Below are positions 9,219 through 20,670 of a stretch of 64,000 nt of DNA, in pieces. This DNA is from Mesostigma viride. Its lineage: Eukaryota; Streptophyta; Mesostigmatophyceae; Mesostigmatales; Mesostigmataceae. A model generated the notes under the pieces. That model had not been told where the DNA came from. It ran no database searches and saw only the letters and a program-made list of their open reading frames with translations. The stretch lies in contig RPFO01000156.1 in assembly GCA_009746045.1 (NCBI GenBank), forward strand, positions 2,049,345 to 2,113,344. Reading direction: 5' to 3'. Within the stretch, counting starts at the first letter, position 1; each line of letters starts with the position of its first letter. A program made the position numbers and the translations under genes.

Positions 9219-12200
9219 TCACTTGTTGAAGCTGCCATCAAACCCAGAGAAGCCCGCGAGCAGGAAGACATGGTAGTAGGGCTTCTTCTCCAGCTGGTTG
9301 CACCAGTTCCATGCGGACGTGAGCCGGCCGTCAATGCACGAGCCCGCGTCGAAGAAGTTGTCGGCGCCGCTGCCGTCAAACGCGTGCCGGAAGAAGTCGG
9401 TCAGGATGAGCTTGCGCAGGCGCTCTGCGCCGCCGAACGTGGAGTCGATGTATGACGCGACGCCCTCGTCCCTGCGGAGGGCGTCGAGGCGGTCCAGGGT
9501 GATGATGACCGGGTTGAGGATGCGGGAGACCTGCGTGTACTTGTCGATGAAGATGAGTGCGTTGGGCACGTTGTGGTCTGCGGGGGGGGGGGGGGGGGCA
9601 AAACAGGGGGGTGGGTGGGTGTGGAGGGGGGGGGGGGGCAAGAAAGGGGGGTTGGCCGGGATGTGTGTGTGTGGGGGAAGGGGGGGAAGGAGGACAGAGG
9701 ATGCGACGGACATAAAAGGGAAACGGAAATAAAAACAGTGTCTTTCTCTTATGGCGACCAAACCCATGCCTCCCAAAACATCAACAATCCCACACTCATT
9801 ATCCAACCGTATGTATCCCCCACCCCACCCAAAAAGATATAACTCACCGGCCTCGCAACTACCCACCACCCTCGGTCAGCTCCACCTCCCCTGACAGAAA
9901 TATACGTATATATATTAATTTAATTGCCCAACTCACCACCCAGGTGGATGACGGACGACCCCACCCAGTCGCCACCCACGCGCCGCTGCATGTTGTACAG
10001 TATCCGCTGGATGCTGCGCGAGACGCTGGGCGCGGCCTGGACGCGGTTCAACCCCTGGCCCGTGTCGCGCAGCGCGTAGTGGTTGCGCTCGGCCAGCAGG
10101 TCCTCGTCCGCCGCGTACCACAGCTTGAACATGTCGTGCAGGATGTCGCGCCAGAGGGAGAGGGACTGCAGCACGTAGCGGTACTGCCGCTCGTGGTTGT
10201 GGGTCAGGCGCGCGCCCTCGCGGCCACCGTGAATCGCGAGCGAGCTGCCGGGGTCAAACTTGTCGGGGCTGAAGAAGGTCGTCAGGTACGTGATCATCTG
10301 GCGGCGGGGTTGGGACAAATAGGGGAGGCCCGATGGCATATATAATAAAAATACAGAATTAGCTATTAGATAGCAATGAGACAACCAGCGCAGGCCAGAA
10401 ATCTGGAGAGTAAACAGATTAGGATCATTATGGGCATGATTGCAAGTGATATGGTGGTAGTGGGCTCGGTTTATGAGAATATAGTAATTCCGTACACGAT
10501 CGTCTGGCAGTCAGCACGTGAGAAACGGAGATTATTATGCTGAAACTTATGCACAGTACGCGTGGGCAAGACACGCAGGGGCAAGACACGCTAAAGGTTT
10601 TTCTTGCCCATATACAACCAACATACATAGTCCCACATATGTCGCCTAAACATAGCACGCATTTAGAGCTCCACTTGTGTTGCCTGGATGTAGCCCACAT
10701 ACACCGCCCCACATATGTCGCCCAATTCTCGCCCACATATACCTCCCAACACACACACATAGCCCACAAAAGTCGCCCGCCTCCAGTTGGTGGTATCGGT
10801 AGAGTAACAGTCCATATAACCTATATACAGCCTGCGTACAGCACGGACTGATCTGTGACTGGTCGTATCCATACAACATATCCCCGATAGAGCCCATATA
10901 AAGCCTGCACCAAGCCTGCACCAAGCCTGCACCAAGCCTGCACCAAGCCTGCACCAAGCCTGCACCAAGCCTGCACCAAGCCTGCACCAAGCCTGCACCA
11001 AGCCTGCACCAAGCCTGCACCAAGCCTGCACCAAGCCTGCACCAAGCCGGCATCAAGCCTGCACCAAGCCTGCAACAAGCCTGAACACCACCTGCGCCGT
11101 ACCTGGTCGACAGGGTCCCTGTTGGACACCAGGAAGCTGTTGTTGTCGCCGATGGAGTAGAGGCACGTGCGCAGGTCGTCGGCACTCAGCCCCTCCCCCA
11201 GCTTCATGCGGTTGGCAGTCGCGTAGCGCCGCACCAGCGTCTCCACCGCGTTCTCCTTGGCCTTGACCTGGGGGTTAGAAAATATAGGTATACAGTCAGG
11301 GCGTCAGCATGTAAGCCACCGAGGCCTTGACGTGGGGGCGGGCGGGCGGGTGGTGAGGAAATTAGCATACAGCTGGCTGTCTCATGATATAGGTGAGTGA
11401 TAAAGCGGGGGGGGAATTCAGACATTAGGCACCTTCAACTTGACATGGAGAGGGGGGGTGGCGCGTATACGTGAATGAAAGCAGAGAGGGGGGAGCAAAC
11501 AGTAAGCACATTCGATATGTTGGACTTGACCGTGGGCGGGCCACATAAGGGGTTAACAAGCAGAAAAAGAACGGGGACAAAAAAAGGACATGTCATACAA
11601 TGACCTGGGCTGGGTTGAGATGTGAGCTCTTACTTCATCAACAAACTACTTAATCAACAAGCTACACTAATCAACAAGCTACGTAGACAAATACATCGTG
11701 ATTCAATGCCATAAATATCCACATAAGAATATGAGATACAATCTGCTATATGAGATATATAACAGAATTATCGAGATCACAAAAAGCCTGACCCACCTCT
11801 CGCCGGACCTCCGGACGCGACTTCTCCCTCCCCTCCTTGGTATACGGGACGATCGCCCTGGTGGCCACCTCGACGAGCGGGTCATCGAGCATGGCCGCCG
11901 CGCCGCCCGCGCTTAGCCGCGCGTGAACCGTCTTGATGGGGATGACGCACCGAAACTCGAGCAGCTCCTGGATCTCAGGCAGCACGCTGTCCTGGAGAAG
12001 GTACATGAGTTTCCCATAGTCGGAGCGCATTTTCTCCGGGTTCATGATCTTGTGCCGCCGGCCGAGCTCAAAGGCATCCTGGAAGAAGGCGGCGTTGTCG
12101 ACAAAGCTGCGGCCCTGCACCAGCGCTTGCCCCTTCTTGTAGTCGGATGCGACGACGAGGCCTGAGAGGATCGCGCACACGTCCATGATCTGCCAGGAGG

Positions 12201-14371
12201 GGGGGTGATGGAGCGGGAAGGAAGAGTTCCAAAACATTAAATCAGGGTTTTATGTGAGTCAGGGGGGAGAAGAGGGGAGTGGAAAGGGGGGAAGATGGCG
12301 GGGAGAGAGGGCGATATTCCTAGAGGTTTCGAGGCAGGTTGTATTTTGAGGGAGGGGGAAGTGAAGGGAAAAGGCAGGAAAGGGGGGGGGCATTAAACTG
12401 AAACATAATCGGAAAATGCAAGAAATCAAGGATTTACCAGGTTTCTTTTTTTTTTGGGGGGGGGGCGGAGTAGGATGGGAGTTTGCAGGAGGGAGGTGAG
12501 ATCAATTTCATGGTCGAGGAGCCAGTCGGTAATACAGATATTGATATTGTATTAGTGCATGTGCAGAAGGCAGTCAGGCCTACTCTTCACTACAATCTGC
12601 CTTTCTGCACCTCCTTCACCAATTTCATTGAAGTCCCTAAGGCAAACATATTGCGAGCCTAAATTAATAAAAGCAGAAATTGCCGCTGTGCTACAAACTA
12701 TATAAAAATTTAAACTACAATTTTCCCACTTTGAGCGACAGGATATGCTCAGACAAGCTTGTTTTACCTTTTCCCAGCATTACAAACATGAGAAAGGCAT
12801 GGCATATCTGGCCAGCCTTGGACATTGCAAGCAAGCGAAGGAAACCGTAGCCAATGTCAACATCATCTAAGCAGCATTCCAAGAGACCTTCATTTGCAGA
12901 TTGGCAAATTTAGCCAGCTCCTCCCGCCTCCACACCTGACAAGGATTCAGGGTGTACCTTTTACTGCCAGGAGTAACTAAAGCACCAGGTTGAAACGGTA
13001 GTTTACAGCTGTATCAGCATATTCGCGACACTCCCGGAGATATCGCCCGAGAGGGGGGGGGGGTCAAGCACCCCCCCCCCCCCCCCCCAGCCACGGGAAC
13101 CCCCCGGGGTTAGGGGGTCAGACCCCTCTCCCCCCCCCCTCATGCGTTGCCAACCCCAGGGGGTCCAGGGGGGGGGGCGTAAAGAAGGCTTGCGCCCCAC
13201 CCCCCCCCCCCTCCCCTGACGTCGACCAAGGTTCGCACATGGTAATGACCTTAAATATTTTATATCTTGGGAAAAACCTCGGCGGCAAAGGTAATGGGGC
13301 CCAGAGGGAGGGAGGGGGGCAGGGGGAGAGGGGAAGGGGGGGGGTTGTCGGACCCCCCTCCCCCCTCACCCGGGCCAATGGGAACCCCCCAGGGTCGGGG
13401 CGATACCTCCGGGGCGGTCGCGAAAAGTCTGGTAGAATGAAATAGGATAGATAGTCTGGGACCTGAAGGAGACGTACTTGTGCATGAATCCGCTGGGACC
13501 GCTTCCCAAAAATGATGTCTACTTTGTCGGTGTATTCTGATACGTTTAATGCAGACTCCAGCAACCGCAGCAGCTTGCGTTCCTCGAAAGCCAGCCTCAA
13601 TGGGATGTACCGAGCGCGCTCTGCATACTCGCTGACTGGTAGGTCAGGCAGGTTCTGTACAGGATGGATATGTGCCACATCCACTTGATAGTTTGTGCCG
13701 CCGTCGGCAGCCTTGCCGTCGTCGTCGCCGTCGCTCATTTCATCTTCCGCATGCGTGGCAGCACTCTGCAATCAGAAGCATAAAAATGCCACCCGGAAAT
13801 TAATGGTAGGTCGGGAAAGATAACGAAACAAATAATGCGGGGAAACAAATTTGAGAAATAGAAAAAAAACTGTACATTCAAATAAACCAATTCAATACGC
13901 TACCTGCTTTTTTTCTGCTTCAGGTTGGGAATTCTCGTCACGTGCCGGGGTCAGCTTGGATCCCGGCACCAGAGGCACCGCGACATGCGCGGCACGTTTG
14001 CCTCGCCTGTGCTGCGCATGGAAGCACACTTCGCAATAAATGTCGTCGCATTGCGGGCATTTCACTTGAGCTGGCTGGTCCTCGCACTCAACGCATGTGT
14101 TTGCAGGTTTTGAAGGTTCCGGATTACTGGCATCTTGAGACGCCTCCATGTTGTCATTGACCAGCAAGGAGGCGTCATCTCCGTCAAGAATATTCCCAAG
14201 CACGGTATTAGTCGCAGTCATCCGGATAGGCAGCGGGGCTTCCTCATCTTCCATGGAAGAGGAAGAAGAAAAAACGTTCCCCGTTTTGGTGAAAGGGGCG
14301 AAAGGAAGCTGCCTGCACTGTTTAGCACTCTCTTGTTGGCAAGCTGGTTCGGCAGAAACTGCCCTTTTCAT
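9219..14371 (-). CDS. B-box zinc finger / DUF2009 (UPF0652) protein
   Basis: Six exons (transcription order): 14371-13904, 13765-13478, 12189-11797, 11267-11103, 10297-9937, 9577-9219; all junctions are GT-AG, phase is kept, and the product is 677 residues. Exon 1 carries a B-box-type zinc finger at about residues 93-129 (CVEC, CPQC, CEVC, then two His). Exons 2-6 form the DUF2009 domain, recognised by ELGRRHKIMNPEKMRSDYGK, RDTGQGLNRVQAAP and NVPNALIFIDKYTQV. This combination is the UPF0652 family of plants, fungi and amoebae; the biochemical role is unknown to me. The ATG at 14371 was chosen as the first in frame; 14254 is an alternative. Introns hold a foldback element (13019-13432) and a 12-bp minisatellite. 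It is divergent from bS6c. Confidence 0.9.
10905..11092. repeat. 12-bp minisatellite in DUF2009 intron 4
   Basis: About 15 near-perfect copies of CACCAAGCCTGC. The array begins about 11 bases inside the intron, right after the exon 4 splice donor. A few units near the donor are degenerate (for example CATCAAGCCTG and AACAAGCCTG), so the array looks youngest in its middle. It is open in all minus-strand frames and makes spurious Leu/Gly/Ala/Cys-rich open frames. Confidence 0.95.
13019..13432. mobile_element. Foldback/MITE-like element in DUF2009 intron 2
   Basis: The left end (TTCGCGACACTCCCGGAGAT, then ATCGCCC) is matched in inverse by the right end (GGGGCGATACCTCCGGGG, then CGGTCGCGAA), giving imperfect terminal inverted repeats of about 30 bp around a roughly 414-bp body. 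The interior holds long G and C runs and a second pair of complementary blocks (GGGAACCCCCCGG on the left, GGGAACCCCCCAGGG on the right). No coding capacity is seen. No clear target-site duplication was found, so the family is uncertain. Confidence 0.6.
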
Positions 14372-15110
14372 TAAGCTGTGGGGAGAAGCGTGGGGGAGCG
14401 ACACCCCTACAACTGCTTGGCTGCATGCGTGACCTAGCCAAATGTAAACCGTGCAAAGCACTAGGGTCCAGCGACGAGTCAGTGTAGCAAATTACATGAA
14501 ACCATGGCCGTCAATTTGTGCAGACTGTGCCAAAAAACTGCCCAATGCGGCCTGGGACTTCGGAGGCAGACTGGTTGCTGGACGTGTGTCGCGCGCTGTT
14601 GACTCGGGCGTCAAATATTGATCGGGGCTTTGCATCAAGCCTCATTTGACGGACATGACGACGAACTAGTCGGGACAGTGTGCGGAACATTAACGGAGAC
14701 GTGCGGGAATGACAAGCAAGCCGGGACAATTCCAAGCATGCTTTGTAACTTCCCGTTCCGGGAAGCGGGATTCTAGCGCCTGATACTTTATGCGTTCTTG
14801 TTGCAGCCTGTCGATGGCGGGGTTTCAAAGTTGAACGTACAGCCGCTAGGTGCCAACGCCGAGTGCGAAGTGCGAACCTGCCACAATCATTTGCGCTAAA
14901 CAGCGCCAAAGTAGAAAATAGGGTGCTATGATCTACAAGCCGGCGCGACGCGACGCGGCAGCCAGGTTTGATGCCCACGGGCCACGGCCGGCCAAGCTCG
15001 CGTGCGTGACCCCCGTCACAGCAACAAAGGCCCGAGACGATGCCACATACCGGCGCTGCCGGGGCTGGCTTATCCAATGCGATAGTGAGGTTGCGGCAGA
15101 TTCAATAGCT
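14372..15110. promoter_or_regulatory. Divergent promoter region, DUF2009 / bS6c
   Basis: 739 bp separate the divergent start codons of the DUF2009 gene (-) and the plastid bS6 gene (+). No coding sequence is supported here, although an open frame runs in from 14928 toward the bS6 ATG. No TATA box was identified with confidence. Confidence 0.5.
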
Positions 15111-15826
15111 ATGGCTGCCATCGCGTCAACTTCTTCCCTGGCTGTGTGCACCAGCGTCGCGGCTGTGGCCGCCACGCCTTGCGCTCGCACCAACAGCGTG
15201 CGCGGAAATGCCCTGGCCCCAGCGCCCATGCGCGCCATCAAGCTAGCCTTCAATGCTAAGGGCCTTGTGCCAAGCCGTAGCCGACAGTCCAAGCCAGCTA
15301 GCAACATTGTTACCGCGGCCCTTGCCCAAGCGGCACCAGCTGCCGGCGCTGCTTCTAGCTATCCTGATGGTGTTGGCCGCTACGAAACTGCTGTCCTTTT
15401 CCGCCCCGACATGTCTGAGGAGGAAAGGACCGAGGCAATTGACCGCTATGAGTCCTGGTTGATTAAGGAGGGAGGCATGGAGGTGCGAAAAACCGAAATT
15501 CAACGTAGCGCTGTAATCTCTGTTATATTAGAAGCGGCATATTGTGTATAGTGATTAGTCGGCTGTCGGCTGAATGCTGCGTGTGTCTGCTCTGCCCTTT
15601 GTTTGGTACCGTGCAGGTTGAGGCTTTCACGCGTGGCTCCCACTCTCTTCAGTACGAGATCAGGAAGGCCAACCCGGCTGGAGAGACTGTCCGTTATACC
15701 GACAGCATTTTCGTCATCTACTCTTTCGTAATCCAGAAGTCCGCGATCGAGAGGATGGCCGCCGCACTGCGATTGGATTACGACGTCCTTCGCTACCAGA
15801 GCTTCAAGCAGAAGCTGGTGTTGTAA
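15111..15826 (+). CDS. PRPS6: Plastid 30S ribosomal protein bS6
   Basis: Two exons, 15111-15482 and 15617-15826, joined at GAG|GTGCGA...GTGCAG|GTT; 193 residues. Residues 1 to about 80 are rich in Ala, Ser, Thr and Arg with few acids, as in a chloroplast transit peptide. The mature part is a bS6 domain: YETAVLFRPDMSEEERTEAI, then, across the splice, GGME joined to VEAFTRGSHSLQYEIRK, and YTDSIFVIYSFVIQKSAIER. bS6 binds 16S rRNA with bS18 in the small-subunit platform. The ATG at 15111 begins the transit peptide; the frame is open farther upstream but has no better start. A TGTAA overlaps the stop codon (15822-15826), which is unusual but matches the green-algal polyadenylation motif. Confidence 0.93.
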
Positions 15827-16212
15827 ATGTTCCGGAAGAATGCCTAGGTTTCCAATTCTGAATGAGGACATGACGTCACGGATTCATGTATGAAACCAAG
15901 GGAAGGCTTCAGGTTTTATGTACCATCAAACTACGATTGCATGGAAAGTTTCTTCTTGATGGGGTGCCTGGACACGCACGAAGTGCCAAACTTGGACTTT
16001 GCTGAGGTCATCCAAGAATTTTTAGGTATACGCCGGTGCGTAATATACGCCACTGCGAAATGTACGCCTGCTGCCACTCACTCCCATCATGAATCGGAAG
16101 GCCAGCATGCTTCTTTAAGTTTTAAATAGATTGAACAATTGTCGTGCCCGCCTGCCACCACGCAGCCATGAGTTTTAATAAATGAATCTATTATTGAAAA
16201 ACAAAGCCATTC

Positions 16213-16610
16213 ACGGGGATGCAGTAATGAAGTGAGAATATACAACTATTTCTGGACGCATGGTGGTCCAACGATGTGGGAGGACTAGAGCAGTTGTCTG
16301 CTATGAAAGGCGCGATGATCGCGGAAGCCGCGTGGCTGTTTGTTGGAAGATCTGCATGGAGGGAGGACAGCGAACAGAAAGAAGGATAGCCAGGTGATGT
16401 ATGGAAAGAGAAAGCATGGATAGGGAGGACTTTTTAGAAAAAAATGGGAGCAAAGCCAAGAAGCTTATTTTTTTCTTTAATAATAGGTATGTCGTGTACC
16501 ATTCTAGTACATGTCATGAAGTGAGACAACTATGCCTGGACGCATGGCAATCCAACACGTCGCGGAAGGTCTAGGGTAGTTGTCTGAGCGGAAAGCCCGC
16601 GGGAGCCATT
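16213..16610. repeat. Two copies of an ~90-bp short element
   Basis: Copies at about 16220-16315 and 16515-16605 share GAAGTGAGA, ACAACTAT, CTGGACGCATGG, TCCAAC and a closing AGTTGTCTG. GACAACTA near one end and TAGTTGTC near the other form a short inverted repeat. Partial copies (GAAGTGAGACAACTATG) stand at 30737 and 31489. Confidence 0.65.
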
Positions 16611-16639
16611 AACTAATTCATAAATTTAACACGTGCTCT

Positions 16640-17835
16640 CGTATAGGGAGTCACGAAACACGTAAGTGCTTTTAATCCCTGAGTGTGCACAACGGGTAGG
16701 GGGGCAGAGACCCCCCCTTTCCACATTAATTAATTAATCAATTAAATAAACTTGTGCTCCCGTTGGCCGGGAGTCACGGAGCATTAACCCCGATTAAAAA
16801 AAAACTAAATTAAATTATAACATGCCTCTGTGGGGAGGTCATGTAGCACATATTCCATGATGGATGGGGTGGAGGAAGCCGCGTGATCGAACTATCCTAA
16901 CTCTAAGCTATCTAGAAAATCCTAACTACACTACTCATCAAAACGCCTCCTCCGCTTGGGGGGAGGGGGCTTGCCCACAGGGTCGGGCGTGTGCGCCTTG
17001 ACAATCTTCTTCCACCGCGTCTTGTCCTGCATGGCAGTCAAAAGACGGGAGAGAGAGTGGATGCGGTGCTCAAACTGGGCTGGGACCACTAGGTCGTCCA
17101 GCAACATCTGAACGTAGTTCGTGACAGGTTTCCCTACCCTTTTGGGAATGTCCGCGGGGCCAGGCCAGGTCAGAATGTGCCGCCCTGGCTGGCCAAGCCG
17201 CTGGGGGCCGGCCAGACCAAGGGTGGTGTCGACCTGGCTGGTGCGGGCAAGGTGTCCTACAAATGCTATCCTACGCTGCCTAATCTCGTCCGAAACACGA
17301 GGCATGCCATGATACAAAGACTCTGATGACGGACGCTCGGAAAAACCTACGTTAAGGACCTGTCGGAGCATCCTGTAAACCGTGCCGTCTAGCCTAGCTG
17401 CCAGTTTGGGTGGGAGGGTCCACGCCTCGGCGCCATACGTGAGCACCGTGAGGACGAGGACCTTGAAGAGCATGCGCTTGCGGTGCCCGCCCAGGCCCTT
17501 CGAGCGCCAGTAGGGTGTGAGCGAACGGAGCTTGGCCCAGGCAAAGCCGATGCGGGTGTCCACATCGTCGGCGGTGTCAGGAAGCCAGCTCCCCAACAGC
17601 TTGAAGCGGTCGCGGAACGGGACCTCCGTCCCGTCGAGCAGGCGCGGCAGCGGTGGTTTACTGGAGGCCCCAATCACCATCGCCTCGGTTTTGACACTAA
17701 TCTCCAACCCTACCGCCCGCGCCTCCAGGCCCAGGCAGTCCAGCCAGGTCTGAATGTGCTCGGGGCTCTCGATGAGGGTGGTATCATCCGCATAAATCAG
17801 GTCGGCAAGGCGGTAACCAGGTCTAACCCCGATGG
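16640..17835 (-). mobile_element. 5'-truncated LINE, reverse transcriptase C-terminus and 3' tail
   Basis: The minus strand carries the end of a LINE ORF2 (16931-17835) followed by an untranslated tail running to about 16640. The tail has the family marks 'ATGTAGCACATATTCC', 'GGGAGTCACGGAGCA' and an A/T-rich end (TTAATTAATTAA). The truncation at about 17835 abuts the tail of another copy, as when LINE copies insert into each other. Confidence 0.85.
16931..17835 (-). pseudogene. LINE ORF2 fragment: reverse transcriptase C-terminal part
   Basis: The frame begins inside the RT domain with GYRLADLIYADDTT (YADD is the catalytic motif, around 17790), continues with KTEAMVIGAS and FKLLGSWLPDTADDVDTRIG, and then the LINE-typical LTYGAEAWTLPPKLAARLDG and RQRRIAFVGHLARTS. 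It ends in a basic Lys/Arg/Pro-rich tail at 16931. The 300 residues left are intact but lack the endonuclease and the first RT motifs, so the copy is 5'-truncated. The same protein, frameshifted, is read on the + strand at 23.2-24.1 kb. Confidence 0.85.
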
Positions 17836-18560
17836 ATGGATTTAATTGATTTAATTATTTATTAAACTCGTGCTCCCGTTGGGGAGTCATGATCACGGAG
17901 CATTAGCCCTGATGGATGGATGGATGGATTAAAATGAAACTAAATTAAACTATACCATGCATCGATCCGTTGGGAGATCATGTAGCACATATTCCTTGCT
18001 GGATGGGTGGAGGTGGAAGAAGCCGCGTCATCAAACTAATTAACCTAATTACTCTAAGCTATCTAGTCTAGAAAATCCTAACTACACTACACAGCAAAAC
18101 ACCCCTTACTCTTGGGGGGGGGTGGCTTGCCCACAGAGGCTGGCGTGTGAGCCTGGACAATCGTCTGCCACCTCTTCTTGTTCTGCATGGCAGTCCAAAG
18201 AAGTCCTGAAGAAGGAGTGGATGCGGTGTTCAAACTGAGCTGGGACCACTAGGTCGGCGCCAGCAACATCTGGATGTAGTTCATGGCAGGTTTACCTAGC
18301 TTCCTGGGAATGTCCTTGGGGCCAGGCCAGGTCAAGATATGTCGCCCTGGTTGGCCAAGCCGCTGGGGGCCGGCCAGACCAAGGGCGGTGTCGACCTGGA
18401 TGGTGCAAGCAAGATGTCCTACAAATGCTATCCTACGTAGCCTAATTAATTAAACTCGTGCTCCCGTTGGGGAGTCACGGAGCACCGAAGTGCTTTTGAT
18501 CCCTGTGTGTGCAAAACGGGAGAAAGGGCAGAGACCCCCAGTCTCCTTCATGCCAAAGGC
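17836..18560 (-). mobile_element. Two stacked LINE 3'-tail fragments
   Basis: 17836-18435 repeats the tail and the last ~110 codons of the LINE ORF2 (compare 18110-18430 with 16960-17290), again on the minus strand and with frame breaks. At 18440-18540 another tail begins (CTCGTGCTCCCGTTGGGGAG, CGAAGTGCTTTTGATCCCTG), also present at 16640-16720. Each truncation point meets the A/T-rich end of the next copy. Confidence 0.75.
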
Positions 18561-18899
18561 ATGCCACAGCTGCATTCGGGCACGTTAGCTAAACGGACAC
18601 GCTAACGATCGGGCAATCTGTGGGTGCAATAAGACCCATGTGAGCATGGCATAACAAGGAGCGTGGGCGAGTAAACTGATCATAGCCAATTAAGACGTAG
18701 CATGGCTGTACAACAAGGACTAAGCTAAGGCTACATGGCTGGTTGTGTACCGTGCGTTAGTGGTGCACGTGACTAGGTATGTTGGCACGGCTAGGCAAAC
18801 GTTCTAAGCATGGCTGCCGTGGCGGCAGTGACTACCAATGGATACAAGCTAGGGCTATTAGCTAGTCTAGCCCGCGGGCCGGGGGCGTCCACATGACAC
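18561..18899. other. Between LINE fragments, no gene seen
   Basis: Contains no recognised coding sequence. It probably belongs to the 3' region of the ORF1 copy to its right. Confidence 0.4.
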
Positions 18900-20257
18900 A
18901 TCTTGTGGTTGATCATCAGGTCCCCGCCCCTCCAGTACACCTTGGGCTTCTGGGGGTCCTGCTTGTGGCGGAGGTACTCCGGCCACAGGTCGCGTCGCTG
19001 CTGCTGCTGAGCGGGGTCAGGTCGTCGTCCAGCGTCCAGGTGAGGTCGTGCAACCGCTTGCGACGAGAGAGGAACCGCTGCTTGTCCTCACGGGAGGGGA
19101 AGGTGAGCAGAACTGGTGGGGGAGCCGCCTTGTCCCGTGAGTGGGGAAGGCGGTGACACCCACGCAGTTCTACCTCACCTACCAGGCCCATGAGGGTAAG
19201 GAGCTGGTCCTTGAGCTCGTCGGCAAGGGAGGTTGACGTCTCACCTGGCTTCTGGGGGAAACGACGCAGCACCACTCGGCACTCGCGGCGAGCGCGGTCG
19301 GTGGCCTCCCGTTGGCCTGGCGGTGATCCTGAGTCCAGCTCCTGGAGCTTCGTGGCGATGGCGTCGGTGGTGGAGGCGGTCGCTGACCGCAGCAGGTCCG
19401 CATGCATAGGAGAGGGGCGGGAGATCGCCAGCATCCAGCCGGGGTGGCTGGGATGCGATGGTGGCCGTCTGCTCCGCTATCTTTGGGACCTGTGAGGCCA
19501 GGGCCTCGGTGTGAGCGGTGATGGCTTCAAGCTTCTTCATGAGCACGCCGCACTTGCCCTCCACCTGGTTGAGGCGAGAGACAAGTGCAGCGTGCGTCTC
19601 AGATGCCTGCGCCACGGTGTGCAGCGCCGTGAACTGGGGTTGGAGCTTGTGGACGACCTTGGTTTCCACATTGGAGACCCGGGCCTCTGAACACCGTGTT
19701 GAGCGTCGTGTTCAGCGAGGTCAGCTTCTCCGGGCCAACGGCCAGGTCACGTGCTCCTCCAGCACTGCTCGGATGTCATCCTTGCAGAGGGAGGAAGCCG
19801 ATGTGGCTGTCGGCCGCGCAGGCTGGGCTGGGGCGCGGATCTTGGCTGCGATTTTGTCCATAGGTAGCTGGTAGAAGCTGCACATGCAGGATGGCGAGGC
19901 GGTGGTTGAGGTCTCCCCTGGTAAAGAACCTTTCCAGGTTCTCGTCGGGGATGGGCCCTGTGGCCCCATGGAGCTTGCGTTCCTGTGCCAAGAAACATGT
20001 GCACTATTTCGGCGCATGCTTCTGTGGACAGCTCTAGCCAGCGCGCTGAAAAGAAAAGCGGTCGTAATCTGACAGGTACCTGCGCCATAATTGTGTTCGT
20101 GGCAGGGTTTCTTGGGCTCGGGCGAGGCGCTTGGCGATGGGTTTGCTGGCGATGGATTTGCGAGCCCAGCCGGCTGGGCAAGGACGATGGTGAGTGGGTT
20201 GGGCTGGGAGCCGGAAAGCTCCGTTTCCAAACCCCGTTTTGCTTTTGGGGTCGTCAT
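18900..20257 (-). pseudogene. LINE ORF1 protein (frameshifted copy)
   Basis: Starts at a true ATG (20257) with a Pro/Ser-rich N-terminus ending in SPSASPEPKK, a phrase also found in the copy at 62402. Three frames must be joined: 20257-19721, 19669-19241 and 19434-18916. The middle part (KLQPQFTALHTVAQASETHA, LVSRLNQVEGKCGVL) has coiled-coil character. The end shows an L1-ORF1-like RNA-binding pattern: GEVELRGCHRLPHSRDK, PPPVLLTFPSREDKQRF and LDDDL. ORF1 proteins of L1-type LINEs bind the element RNA as trimers. Inactive through frameshifts. Confidence 0.78.
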
Positions 20258-20440
20258 AGCTGCTTGTCACGTGCGTAACTTTGGCAATACTGCGTTTCAG
20301 CCGTAACCGATTATACTGGCGTGTGCGTCTCAAAAAACGCATCGAATGCAAGTGGTCTGACCGAATTTGGGGCTCAGATGCAAAAGATCTGAACTCCGCC
20401 GTCAGCGATACCGCCGTCAGCCATTTTCGGTAAAGCTTTA

Positions 20441-20670
20441 TTTGATGGATGGATCGGGACGGATGCTGCCTAATCTCGTCCGAAATACGAGGCATACCCT
20501 GATATGTAAAGACTCTAATTATTAATGACCTATGCTTGGAAAACCCTACATTCAGGACCTGTCGGAGCATCCTGTAAACCGTGCCGTCTTAGTAGCTTAG
20601 CCGCCTGTGTGTCTGTGAGTACGTGTCCACGCCTCGGCGCCATACCGTAAGCACCGTGAGGACAAGGACC
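20441..20670 (-). mobile_element. LINE ORF2 fragment
   Basis: Matches the RT C-terminal region of the 16931-17835 copy (CTAATCTCGTCCGAAATACG, ACATTCAGGACCTGTCGGAG, CACGCCTCGGCGCCATACCG) with small insertions that destroy the frame. Confidence 0.8.

Noticed and set aside
10646-11246. Long minus-strand open frames rich in Leu, Gly, Ala, Cys and Trp
   Set aside because: They come from the 12-bp minisatellite, whose length is a multiple of three. The DUF2009 splice sites place it inside an intron.
13003-13445. Open frames across G/C runs in DUF2009 intron 2
   Set aside because: Homopolymer-driven Pro/Gly frames; the donor at 13477 and acceptor at 12190 skip the region and preserve the DUF2009 domain.
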